Of a stretch of 64,000 nucleotides of DNA, positions 1 through 8,205 are shown in pieces (within the stretch, counting starts at the first letter, position 1; each line of letters begins with the position of its first letter). The DNA comes from Paenibacillus prosopidis (GTDB lineage: Bacteria; Bacillota; Bacilli; Paenibacillales; Paenibacillaceae). A program made the position numbers and the translations under genes. The notes beneath the pieces were generated by a model. The model ran no database searches and was not told the DNA's origin. It worked only from the letters and a program-made list of their open reading frames with translations. The stretch is from the NCBI RefSeq assembly GCF_003337375.1, contig NZ_QPJD01000012.1:166889-230888 (forward strand). The letters run 5' to 3'.

Positions 1-1062
1 CATCCCGTTGTTCATGACGCCCATAACCAAACCGCCGATGATAGCCCCGATAACCGTACCGATACCGCCGGTTGCCGACGCGCCGCCGATGAATACGGCT
101 GCAATTGCGTCAAGCTCGAAGTTGACGCCCGCTTTCGGCGTTGCCGCGTTCAGACGAGCCGCAAACAATAAACCAGATAGCGCAGCGAGCACGCCCATAT
201 TGACGAACACCCAGAACGTCATTCGTTTTGTTTTGACGCCGGAAAGCTTAGCTGCTTTCTCGTTGCCGCCGAGCGCATAGATATGGCGGCCCATAACCGT
301 CTTATTCATAACAAAAGTGTAAACGACAACTAGGATGAACAATACGATAAGGATATTCGGAATACCTTCGTAGGCTGCCAGAACATAGGTGAACAAGTTG
401 ATGATCGCTACGATTCCAACCAGCTTCAGTGCAAACAGAGGTGCCGGAATGACACCAAACTGATAACGCTGCTGCGTCAACCGATTGCGCCATTCTGTAA
501 ATACCAGTACAAGCGAAAGCATAAGTCCAATAATAATCGTCAGTACATGAATGTCACCGCCGCCGAACCAATCCGGAATAAATCCGGAGCTGATGCTTTG
601 GAACCCTTTTGGAAAAGGGGAAATCGACTGTCCGTCCAGCACGACCATCGTCAAGCCGCGGAACAATAGCATTCCCGCCAACGTCACGATAAACGATGGT
701 ATTCGTACATAGGCGACCCAGAACCCTTGCCAAGCACCGACGAGTCCGCCGAATAGCAGCGACAGTACGATAGCAACAGGATAGGGAATCTGCATATCTA
801 CGATCAATATGGCCGAGATCGCGCCAACGAAGGCGGCAACTGAACCGACGGATAGATCGATGTGCCCGGTAATGATAACGAGCAGCATGCCGATAGCGAG
901 CACAAGAATGTAGCTGTTTTGCAAAATAAGATTCGTAATGTTAAGCGGCTTCAACAAAATGCCGTCGGTTAATATTTGGAACAGCACCATAATAAGAACG
1001 AGTGCGATAATCATGCCGTATTGGCGGATATTGCCTTTGAAAAGCTTGCTTAGTGCTTCCAT
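1..1062 (-). CDS. Sugar ABC transporter permease, CUT2 (GguB/MmsB/XylH type), cut by the left edge
   Basis: Reading the minus strand from an ATG at 1062 gives 354 codons without a stop up to the window edge, so the C-terminus lies outside. The protein is strongly hydrophobic with repeated membrane segments. It carries the family's conserved stretch around GHIDLSVGSVAAFVGA and, near the cut end, GGASATGGIGTVIGAIIGG. Permeases of this family form the membrane channel of multiple-sugar or xylose importers, with the ATPase and binding protein encoded just upstream. The start lies 5 bases after the stop of the ATPase gene, so the two are co-transcribed. The sugar cannot be told from sequence alone; xylose, arabinose, galactose or glucose are typical for relatives. 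Confidence 0.93.
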   Translation of the reverse strand, partial: MEALSKLFKGNIRQYGMIIALVLIMVLFQILTDGILLKPLNITNLILQNSYILVLAIGMLLVIITGHIDLSVGSVAAFVGAISAILIVDMQIPYPVAIVLSLLFGGLVGAWQGFWVAYVRIPSFIVTLAGMLLFRGLTMVVLDGQSISPFPKGFQSISSGFIPDWFGGGDIHVLTIIIGLMLSLVLVFTEWRNRLTQQRYQFGVIPAPLFALKLVGIVAIINLFTYVLAAYEGIPNILIVLFILVVVYTFVMNKTVMGRHIYALGGNEKAAKLSGVKTKRMTFWVFVNMGVLAALSGLLFAARLNAATPKAGVNFELDAIAAVFIGGASATGGIGTVIGAIIGGLVMGVMNNGM

Positions 1063-1067
1063 CTGTC

Positions 1068-2600
1068 CTACCCCCTGCTCTTCGTCATAAATTTCATCAG
1101 CGTCTCTTGAGAGGCGTCCTCACGGCTTACCTCGCCGGTCAGTCTTCCTTCGCTCATCACGTATATGCGATCGCACATGCCGAGCAGCTCCGGAAGCTCT
1201 GATGAAATGATCAGCACGCCTTTGCCTTCCATGGCAAGCTGATTAATGATCGTATAAATTTCGTATTTGGCGCCGACGTCGATGCCGCGTGTCGGTTCAT
1301 CGAGTATAAGCACCTCCGGTTCAGAGAAGATCCACTTGCTCAGCACGACCTTTTGCTGATTGCCGCCGCTTAGATTGCCCGTCTTCTGCAGGACGCTTGG
1401 CGTCTTTATGTTAAGCTTCGTGCGGAAGCTCTCCGCTTCAACGATTTCCTGATTATCATTCACGACTAAATTGCGCGAAATTTTTTTCAGGCTGGTCAGC
1501 GTTATGTTCCGTTTGATGTCATCGATTAGTATGAGGCCGTAATGCTTGCGGTCCTCGGTTACATAGGCGATGCCGTGGTCGATCGCTTGGTTAATGGTGT
1601 TCAGCTGTACCCGTTTCCCGTGAAGAATCGTTTCCCCGCTAATCCGTTTGCCGTACGACTTACCGAAGATGCTCATGGCAAGCTCCGTCCGCCCGGCGCC
1701 CATCAGTCCTGCTATCCCTACAATTTCGCCTTTGCTGATACGCAGGTTGACATCGTCGATGACTTTGCGTTCCTGCTGCGTAGGGTGATACACATTCCAA
1801 TTTTTCACTTCGAATATGGTACCGCCGATTTTCGGCTCGCGCACCGGATAGCGCTGGGTCAAATCACGGCCAACCATCCCTTTAATAATCCGGTCTTCCG
1901 TGATGTTGTCCTTCAACATATCGAGCGTTTCAATCGTCTTGCCGTCACGCAAAATGGTAATGGAATCGGCAACCTTCGTAATTTCATTCAGCTTATGCGA
2001 AATCATAATCGAGGAGATGCCTTGCTTCTTGAATTCAAGCAGCAGGTTCAGCAAATTTTCGCTGTCCTCTTCATTCAGCGCAGCGGTAGGTTCATCAAGA
2101 ATAAGCAGCTTCACTTTCTTCGATAGCGCCTTCGCGATTTCAACAAGCTGCTGCTTGCCGACACCGAGCATCGAAATAAGCGTATTGGGCGATTCATTCA
2201 GACCGACCGTTTGCAGCAATTCCCTTGTCTTAATGATGGTGTCATTCCAATTAATGATGCCTCTTCTCGATTGCTCATTGCCTAGAAATATATTTTCCGA
2301 TATCGAAAGCTGAGGGATCAGCGCCAATTCCTGATGAATGATTACGATGCCGAGCTGCTCGCTCTGCGTAATGTCTTTAAACTCGCATACTTGTCCTTTA
2401 TACAAAATATCGCCAGTATAAGAGCCGTGCGGATATACACCGCTTAATACTTTCATCAGCGTAGACTTGCCGGCGCCGTTCTCTCCCATGAGCGCGTGAA
2501 TCTCGCCTTCCTTAACCTGCAAATTCACATTTTCAAGCGCTTTGACGCCCGGAAACGTCTTCGTTATATTTTTCATCTCGAGGATGATGCCTGTCGTCAT
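1068..2600 (-). CDS. Sugar ABC transporter ATP-binding protein, CUT2 (GguA/MmsA/XylG type)
   Basis: The 510-residue protein is a tandem duplication of the ABC ATPase domain, as is usual for CUT2 sugar importers. The first half has Walker A GENGAGKST at residues 39-47, a degenerate signature LGVGKQQ and Walker B LLILDEPTAAL. The second half has a degenerate Walker A (GLMGAGRTE), a good signature LSGGNQQK and Walker B VLILDEPTRGIDVG. This asymmetry is normal for the family. It powers sugar uptake through the permease encoded directly downstream. The start is kept at 2600 because the eight residues before MKNITKTFPG are usual in relatives. A hairpin followed by T residues (2631-2669) separates it from the binding-protein gene, so it is probably expressed at a lower level than that gene. 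Confidence 0.95.
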   Translation of the reverse strand: MTTGIILEMKNITKTFPGVKALENVNLQVKEGEIHALMGENGAGKSTLMKVLSGVYPHGSYTGDILYKGQVCEFKDITQSEQLGIVIIHQELALIPQLSISENIFLGNEQSRRGIINWNDTIIKTRELLQTVGLNESPNTLISMLGVGKQQLVEIAKALSKKVKLLILDEPTAALNEEDSENLLNLLLEFKKQGISSIMISHKLNEITKVADSITILRDGKTIETLDMLKDNITEDRIIKGMVGRDLTQRYPVREPKIGGTIFEVKNWNVYHPTQQERKVIDDVNLRISKGEIVGIAGLMGAGRTELAMSIFGKSYGKRISGETILHGKRVQLNTINQAIDHGIAYVTEDRKHYGLILIDDIKRNITLTSLKKISRNLVVNDNQEIVEAESFRTKLNIKTPSVLQKTGNLSGGNQQKVVLSKWIFSEPEVLILDEPTRGIDVGAKYEIYTIINQLAMEGKGVLIISSELPELLGMCDRIYVMSEGRLTGEVSREDASQETLMKFMTKSRG

Positions 2601-2630
2601 GTCATGATCACGCCCTTAGTGTTAATAAAA

Positions 2631-2669
2631 ACGATTTAGTGACAGTCTGGGCAACCATCACTAAATCGT
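2631..2669 (-). terminator. Intercistronic hairpin with T-tract between binding protein and ATPase genes
   Basis: A perfect 12-base inverted repeat (ACGATTTAGTGA at 2631-2642 and TCACTAAATCGT at 2658-2669) encloses a 15-base loop. On the minus strand the second arm is followed by CGTTTTTATT, which looks like a leaky intrinsic terminator. Such elements commonly keep binding-protein mRNA above transporter mRNA by partial termination or by protecting the upstream 3' end. Confidence 0.75.
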
Positions 2670-2691
2670 AGGAGCACCTCTATATTACGAA

Positions 2692-3771
2692 TTATTTAAG
2701 TTGGTCTTCGGTGTAGAAGCCGCTGTCAACGAGTGCTGTCTTGTAGTTCGATTTGTCAACCGAAACCGGCTCAAGCAGGTACGAAGGAACAACCTTCACG
2801 CCGTTATCGTAAGTTTCTGTGTCATTTACTTCAACTTCAGTGCCTTTCAAAATGCTGTCAGCCATCGCTACCGCTTTTTTCGCAAGCTCACGTGTATCTT
2901 TAAATACCGTTTGCGTTTGCTCGCCTGTGATAATCGATTTAACGGAAGCAAGCTCAGCGTCTTGGCCGGTTACTACTGGAAGCGGATTGCTGTCCGAACC
3001 GTAGCCAACCCCTTTCAAGGAAGACAAAATACCGATGCTGATGCCGTCATACGGTGACAATACAGCGTGTACTTTCTCGGATGCGTAGTTTGCGCTTAGC
3101 AGGTTATCCATACGGGATTGAGCAAGCGCGCCGTCCCATCTGAGTGTAGCTACTTGGTCCATTGTCGTTTGCTTGCTGCGAACGACAAGCTTGCCGTTAT
3201 CGATATAAGGCTTAAGAACTGACATCGCTCCGTCGAAGAAGAAGTAAGCGTTGTTGTCGTCAGGAGATCCAGCGAAAAGCTCGATGTTGAATGGTCCTTT
3301 ACCGTCTTTCAGGCCAAGCTTCTCTTCAATATAGGAAGCCTGCTGTACGCCTACTTTAAAGTTGTCGAATGTAGCGTAGTAGCTAACATGCTCTGTTTTC
3401 TTAATCAAACGGTCATAGGAGATGACCTCGATACCTTCTTTGTTCGCTTTGCCAAGCACGTCGCTCAGCGATTCGCCGTCGATCGGCGCAATAACGAGAA
3501 TATCGACGCCTTTTGTAATCATATTTTCAATTTGGGATACTTGGTTTTCGATTACGTCTTCCGCATACTGAAGATCTGTCTTGTAGCCGAGTGCTTCGAA
3601 CTCCTTAACCATGTTCGCTCCGTCGCCTACCCAGCGCTCGGATGATTTCGTTGGCATCGAGATGCCGACAAAGCCGCTGTCTCCGCTACCTCCGCTATTA
3701 TTTGAACCTCCGCATGCTGCAAGTACGAGTATAAGTGCCGATACAACAAGTAATGCCAACCCTTTTTTCAT
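2692..3771 (-). CDS. Sugar-binding lipoprotein of the CUT2 importer (ChvE/XylF type)
   Basis: The 359-residue protein begins with a lipoprotein signal peptide ending in lipobox LAAC, lipidated Cys at residue 20, followed by a Gly/Ser-rich linker. The rest is a periplasmic-binding-protein type 1 fold with features of the multiple-monosaccharide/xylose binding family: an early VGISMPT segment, NMITKGVDILVIAPIDG, VISYDRLI, and LPVVTGQDAEL near the C-terminal third. It should sit on the outer face of the membrane and deliver a monosaccharide to the permease and ATPase encoded downstream. A purine-rich ribosome site (AAAGGGG) precedes the ATG. The gene starts its own unit, because a terminator (3901-3942) separates it from the regulator genes upstream. 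Confidence 0.93.
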   Translation of the reverse strand: MKKGLALLVVSALILVLAACGGSNNSGGSGDSGFVGISMPTKSSERWVGDGANMVKEFEALGYKTDLQYAEDVIENQVSQIENMITKGVDILVIAPIDGESLSDVLGKANKEGIEVISYDRLIKKTEHVSYYATFDNFKVGVQQASYIEEKLGLKDGKGPFNIELFAGSPDDNNAYFFFDGAMSVLKPYIDNGKLVVRSKQTTMDQVATLRWDGALAQSRMDNLLSANYASEKVHAVLSPYDGISIGILSSLKGVGYGSDSNPLPVVTGQDAELASVKSIITGEQTQTVFKDTRELAKKAVAMADSILKGTEVEVNDTETYDNGVKVVPSYLLEPVSVDKSNYKTALVDSGFYTEDQLK

Positions 3772-3900
3772 CTGTGTCTATCCCCTTTCATCTCTATCAA
3801 GTTTGCTGTTGCACACTAAATATACAATCGGGAGCCATGTATCGTCTTTGCAATAAAGCTACCTTTTTTATAAAAATTCAACCTTGGAACAAAAAAATAT

Positions 3901-3942
3901 AAAAAGCCCCGTAAGCGCCTAAATGGCACGTACAGGGCTTTT
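3901..3942 (-). terminator. Rho-independent terminator after the YesN-like regulator
   Basis: On the minus strand AAAAGCCCTGTA pairs with TACGGGGCTTTTT around a smaller inner hairpin (CGTGCC with GGCGCT), followed by an AT-rich, T-rich tail. It lies 28 bases past the stop of the response-regulator gene and ends the sensor operon before the transporter promoter. Confidence 0.85.
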
Positions 3943-3969
3943 GATGATTCGATCGCGCTCTAACTGTGC

Positions 3970-5190
3970 TTAGCCGTCCTCCTCCTGAAAGGCAGCACCT
4001 TTGCGGTATTGAATAGGAGAAACGCCGACCGCCTTTTTGAAGGCGGTGCTGAAGTAATGCTGCGTATCATAACCGACCTTTTCCGCGATTTCATTGATTG
4101 GCAAATCAGTCGCATTAAGCAATTGAATCGCTTTCGAGATGCGCATCTGGGTCACGAGGCCGACAAATGACGTGCCAAGCTCCTGCTTAATGATACGACT
4201 CAAATAAACCGGCGATACATTCATCAAATTCGCAAATGCTTCAAGGCTCATATCCGCTTCCATGTATGTCTCCCGAATGTAGTCCTTCGCCCGGCGCACA
4301 AGCGGAGACATTTGCGTTTCCTTGTAGATGCTCGATTTGCATTGCCTGTAGACGGCCGGAACGGACAATAGTCCTTCCTCGACCGGCTGCATGTGTACCT
4401 GTATGGATATTTTCAGATAGGCTTGAACCGCATGCTGCATATCAGAAATAAGCGCTTCAGGCACCGTGCCCCATACAATAAGAACAATTAAGCCTGCATG
4501 TTCGCGGAACAGCGTTATTTCATATTCCACCAGTATTTCTGACACAATATTTTCAATGGCAAACAAGAAGAGCTGACGGTCGTTTTCCTTCCGCAGCGGT
4601 ACGCTCGCATTCAGCTCAGGCCAACGGATTACGCCGAGCAGGGTTGGAGCATGTGTCGGAAGCCGTAAAAACTCCAGCTGCTCCACCAGCTCCTCCTCCG
4701 TCATCGTTCCTTCAATCCACTCCAGACAGAAACGTTCGCGCATGAGCGGAAAGTTTTTGACAATTTGCTTGGATGCCCGCTGCAAATGCTCCTCCTGCCG
4801 CTGAGCCGTCTCCAGATCATGACGGATGCGTGTAAGCACCTGCCGCAGCTGTTCTGCATTGGCCGGCTTCAAAATATAATCGTCTACACCTAGCCGGATC
4901 GCTTCCTGCGCATAGGAGAATTCATCGTGGCCTGTAATGATAATTATCCGGCATTGCGGCAGCTTCTGACGCAGTTCTTTCATAAGTGTAATACCGTTCA
5001 TAATGGGCATATTCAGATCTACCAACGCAATATGAATCCTATGCTGCAGTGCCAGCTCGAGCGCTTCTTCTCCATCCTCCGCTTCCGCGCATACACTCAT
5101 GCCAAGCGACGGCCAATCGACCGAGTCCCGTACGCCTTCACGAATAATCGGCTCATCGTCGGCGATTAATACTCTCAATAAGCTATCCAA
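3970..5190 (-). CDS. AraC-type response regulator, YesN family
   Basis: The 406-residue protein has an N-terminal receiver domain with acidic pair DDE at residues 11-13 and likely phosphoacceptor Asp58 (LVDLNMP). The switch Lys is in DYILKPANAEQL. A poorly conserved middle region follows. The last 100 residues form two AraC helix-turn-helix motifs (MSLEAFANLMNVSPVYLSRII and INEIAEKVGYDTQHYFSTAFKK). It is encoded 15 bases after the YesM-like kinase gene. By analogy with Firmicute YesMN systems it probably activates the sugar importer encoded downstream when its kinase senses the sugar. The target promoter is likely in 3772-3900, but no operator could be assigned. Confidence 0.93.
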   Translation of the reverse strand: MDSLLRVLIADDEPIIREGVRDSVDWPSLGMSVCAEAEDGEEALELALQHRIHIALVDLNMPIMNGITLMKELRQKLPQCRIIIITGHDEFSYAQEAIRLGVDDYILKPANAEQLRQVLTRIRHDLETAQRQEEHLQRASKQIVKNFPLMRERFCLEWIEGTMTEEELVEQLEFLRLPTHAPTLLGVIRWPELNASVPLRKENDRQLFLFAIENIVSEILVEYEITLFREHAGLIVLIVWGTVPEALISDMQHAVQAYLKISIQVHMQPVEEGLLSVPAVYRQCKSSIYKETQMSPLVRRAKDYIRETYMEADMSLEAFANLMNVSPVYLSRIIKQELGTSFVGLVTQMRISKAIQLLNATDLPINEIAEKVGYDTQHYFSTAFKKAVGVSPIQYRKGAAFQEEDG

Positions 5191-5205
5191 TGGAACGCCT
5201 CCAAT

Positions 5206-7065
5206 CTACCCGGATATATCTCTCAAAATCGGATGCTCAATCGTCACAGTCGTGCCCTTGCCTTCCTCGCTGTCAATGATCATGCCGTAGCGGTCGCCGA
5301 AGGTCAATTGAATTCTCGCCTGTACATTAAGAACGCCGTAGCCTTGCTGCTCCTGGGAATCCCTTGATTTCACGATATCCTTAGGCTCCTTCAGATCTTG
5401 ATCCGTATCGCCAGGTGCGGCTGCCGCGCTTTCCAGAAGCTTCCGCAGCTGCTCTACCTTTTCCGGCGGCATGCCGACACCGTCATCGCTGACGCTGAGA
5501 ATAAGGATACCGTCATCCGCCTTCGCCGTAATCGCGATATGGCCGGGGCCTCTCCGTTCCTTAATACCATGGTAAATCGCATTTTCTACAATAGGCTGAA
5601 GCAAAAGCTTGAGTACGTATAAATGTTGAACGTCCGGACTCACATCAAGCGTATAGTTCAGCTTATCCTTATACCTGGTTTTCTGAATGACAAGATAGCT
5701 CTGAATATGCTCGATTTCATCCGAGAGCGGAATGATGTCGTGGCCTTTGCTGAGCCCGATCCTGAACAGCCTGGACAATGACTGTACAACCTCGGCCACG
5801 TCCTCGGCTCCTTTTTTGCGTGCCATCCAATGGATCGTATCCAGCGTGTTGTACAAAAAATGCGGCTTAATATGCGCCTGCAGGCTGCGCAGCTCCGCCT
5901 CACGCTTCTGCAGTCCCTGAAGCTCGGTCAGGCTAAGCAGCTTGCTCATTTGCGCCAGCATCGTATTGAAGCTGCGCCCCAGCATGCCAACCTCATCTTC
6001 GCGATCGCCCCAATAGCGGATCGTCAGATCTCCGCCCTCCGCTTTTTGCATAAACGACATGAGCTGATGAATCGGCCTGGACATCGAGTGCGCCAAATAG
6101 ATAGCCGCTGCAATGCTTAGCAAGCAGAGGAAGAAAACGAACGTAATGACATAGAAGCGGATTTCCTGGACCTCAAGCGCCGACTCCTGCGTGGAGAATA
6201 CACCGACGGTCGTCCAATCCGTAAAGGTTGATTTGCGGTAAATGAATTGAAGTTCTTCACCTTCCACAGACTGGGAGAACGTGCCTGCGTTGCCTTCCAT
6301 AACCCACTGCCTCGGAATGTCGCTAATAATCGGCTTTGCAGGAGAATAAATATGACCTCTGTTGTTGTCTATAACAAGCAAATAACCGGTTTTCCCTAAT
6401 CTGACATCCTTCACTGCCTCAGCGATGACGCGCAGCTTCAGATCGATGAGCACAACGCCCTTCACCTGCTGAGTATCAGGATCGAGTATCGCACGGACAA
6501 CGGAGATGACTTCCTCCTCCTTGTAATTCGCGTGACTCGTAATGTTACGCTGGTGCGGCTTACCGACAATTTTGAAAATACCTTTGCCCGCAACCGCCTC
6601 CTTAAACCAGCTCTCCTCCGTCAGAGGCTGGGCGCTGCGCGCGTACAGCTCGTTGCTTATATATTCGCCATTGCTATTAACGACCATAATGCCGGCGATT
6701 TCCGAATATAACGTCGTGAAGCCCTGCAAAAATTTACGCATGCTATACTCATCATCCGCCGGCTCCCCTTGGGCCGCCCGGCTGTCGTTTCCATCTAAAA
6801 ATTTCTTCACTCCGGGGTCAAACGCAATAAGATAGGTCATATTTTGCATATTGCTGACGTAGAACTCGAGCGACTTATTCACTTTGCCGATGAGCTGAAG
6901 CGTATTTTCATTGACCTCCTTGCCCACAATTCGTTCAACCGTATAATCGATGAGCAGCCCGAGCCCAATCGAGGGCAATATACTAATAAGCAAAAACATA
7001 ATAATCAGCTTATAACGTATCGGCAAATTATTTAATTGAAAAGATTTTAGCTGTTTCAATGGCAC
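5206..7065 (-). CDS. Sensor histidine kinase, YesM/LytS-type
   Basis: The 619-residue protein has one membrane segment near residues 20-42, a large extracytoplasmic domain of dCACHE type, a second membrane segment near residue 310 and a HAMP linker. The kinase core has the family's phosphoacceptor context HIKPHFLYNTLD (His_kinase domain) and an HATPase domain with VENAIYHG and DDGVGMPPEK. It should phosphorylate the YesN-like regulator encoded next to it. A membrane-anchored sugar-binding protein encoded just upstream is a plausible extracellular partner. The start is ambiguous: the GTG at 7065 overlaps its ribosome site AGAGGG, whereas the TTG six bases downstream (7059) is better spaced. 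Confidence 0.92.
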   Translation of the reverse strand: MPLKQLKSFQLNNLPIRYKLIIMFLLISILPSIGLGLLIDYTVERIVGKEVNENTLQLIGKVNKSLEFYVSNMQNMTYLIAFDPGVKKFLDGNDSRAAQGEPADDEYSMRKFLQGFTTLYSEIAGIMVVNSNGEYISNELYARSAQPLTEESWFKEAVAGKGIFKIVGKPHQRNITSHANYKEEEVISVVRAILDPDTQQVKGVVLIDLKLRVIAEAVKDVRLGKTGYLLVIDNNRGHIYSPAKPIISDIPRQWVMEGNAGTFSQSVEGEELQFIYRKSTFTDWTTVGVFSTQESALEVQEIRFYVITFVFFLCLLSIAAAIYLAHSMSRPIHQLMSFMQKAEGGDLTIRYWGDREDEVGMLGRSFNTMLAQMSKLLSLTELQGLQKREAELRSLQAHIKPHFLYNTLDTIHWMARKKGAEDVAEVVQSLSRLFRIGLSKGHDIIPLSDEIEHIQSYLVIQKTRYKDKLNYTLDVSPDVQHLYVLKLLLQPIVENAIYHGIKERRGPGHIAITAKADDGILILSVSDDGVGMPPEKVEQLRKLLESAAAAPGDTDQDLKEPKDIVKSRDSQEQQGYGVLNVQARIQLTFGDRYGMIIDSEEGKGTTVTIEHPILRDISG

Positions 7066-7089
7066 CCTCTCATTTCAACTGCGATTCCG

Positions 7090-8103
7090 TTATTTCGCAT
7101 AGAAGCTGTCAACATTTTGCTGCGTGACGACGGTTATGCCCGTATCGACGAATTTCGGCAGCGGCGATCCGTCTTTAATATCAGTTGCGCTCTGCTCTGT
7201 CATGTTGTGATGGAGATGGAACAAAAACTGCAGCGACCAATATCCCATATTCCACGTTCCTTGGGCAAGCGTAGCCGAGATTGTCCCTTCCTTCACCATA
7301 TCGAGCGTACCTTTGTCAATATCAAAGCTGATGATCTTCACTTTATGATTATACTCGAATAATTGTCCGACACCGACTCCGCCGTTTGCTTCCGTTACAA
7401 ATATGCCCTGCAAATCGGGATGCTGCTTCATGACCTCGGCGGCTGCCTGTCCGGAAACGAGCTGATCGCCCTTGCCGTCTTTGATTGCCACCACTTCTAT
7501 TTCCGGATACTGCTTAAAAATCGTCTCTTGGAAGCCGACCGTCCGGTCCTGATGATTCAGCTGGTTAGGAAGAGTCACAACGGCGACCTTCCCCTTCTTG
7601 CCAATCAGCTCGGCCATCTTATGCGCTGCCGTAACTCCCGCATTATAATTATTGGTAGCAAGAAAAGAATACGCCTTGCTCTTATCAGCGCCCGCATCGA
7701 ACAATACGATCGGAATACCCGCTTCTACCGCTTTATTAATGGAATCGGTCAACGCATTCGCGTTAATGACCGACAATGCGATACCTGCCGGTTTTTTGGC
7801 GATAACCTGCTCAAGAACCGTAACCTGTTCATTCACATCGTACTGCGTCGCCCCGCGGTATTCAACCGATACGTTAAGCGCCTGGGCGCTATCCTCGAAC
7901 CCTTTGATCGCCGTTTTCCAATACTCGATGCCGGAGAGAAAAGTGACCATTACGTATCTCTCATCGATCGTGCCGCGCAGCCCTTCATCCATCTGCTCCC
8001 AAGGATTCGAATCGGCATTACGGGATCCATTATTTTGGTTATAGAAAACGAACAGCATGAACGTAATGATGAGCAAGCCATAAATGACGAGAATCCTTTT
8101 CAT
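7090..8103 (-). CDS. Membrane-anchored sugar-binding protein, probable sensor partner of the YesM-like kinase
   Basis: The 337-residue protein has an uncleaved-looking N-terminal hydrophobic anchor (residues 4-21, no lipobox Cys) followed by a periplasmic binding protein type 1 domain like RbsB/XylF: VMVTFLSGIEYW, PAGIALSVINANALTDSI, AGIPIVLFDAGAD and GIFVTEANGGVGVG. It differs from the importer's binding protein in being signal-anchored and in its place directly before the kinase gene, 24 bases from that start. Known Clostridium systems use a binding protein of this kind (XylFII) to present xylose to a LytS/YesN pair, so a sensing role is inferred. It could instead serve an importer encoded elsewhere. 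A good ribosome site (AAAGGGG) precedes the ATG. Confidence 0.88.
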   Translation of the reverse strand: MKRILVIYGLLIITFMLFVFYNQNNGSRNADSNPWEQMDEGLRGTIDERYVMVTFLSGIEYWKTAIKGFEDSAQALNVSVEYRGATQYDVNEQVTVLEQVIAKKPAGIALSVINANALTDSINKAVEAGIPIVLFDAGADKSKAYSFLATNNYNAGVTAAHKMAELIGKKGKVAVVTLPNQLNHQDRTVGFQETIFKQYPEIEVVAIKDGKGDQLVSGQAAAEVMKQHPDLQGIFVTEANGGVGVGQLFEYNHKVKIISFDIDKGTLDMVKEGTISATLAQGTWNMGYWSLQFLFHLHHNMTEQSATDIKDGSPLPKFVDTGITVVTQQNVDSFYAK

Positions 8104-8130
8104 TTTATTGTAACCCCTTTCATATGAATA

Positions 8131-8158
8131 AGCCGCTGCCCCTAAGGGTGAGCGGCTT
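8131..8158. terminator. Hairpin between the oxidoreductase and sensor genes, weak terminator
   Basis: AGCCGCT (8131-8137) pairs with AGCGGCT (8151-8157) and an inner CCCT/AGGG pair extends the stem. Neither strand has a strong T-run after it, so termination would be weak. It separates the Gfo/Idh/MocA gene from the sensor operon. Confidence 0.45.
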
Positions 8159-8205
8159 CCGCTTATAACTCATAGGTATTCTATTATTGTACTCTACATT
8201 TGCAG

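Noticed and set aside
1542..2126. Long plus-strand frame opposite the ABC ATPase
   Set aside because: It is the antisense shadow of a clearly conserved coding region; similar shadows occur opposite most genes here.
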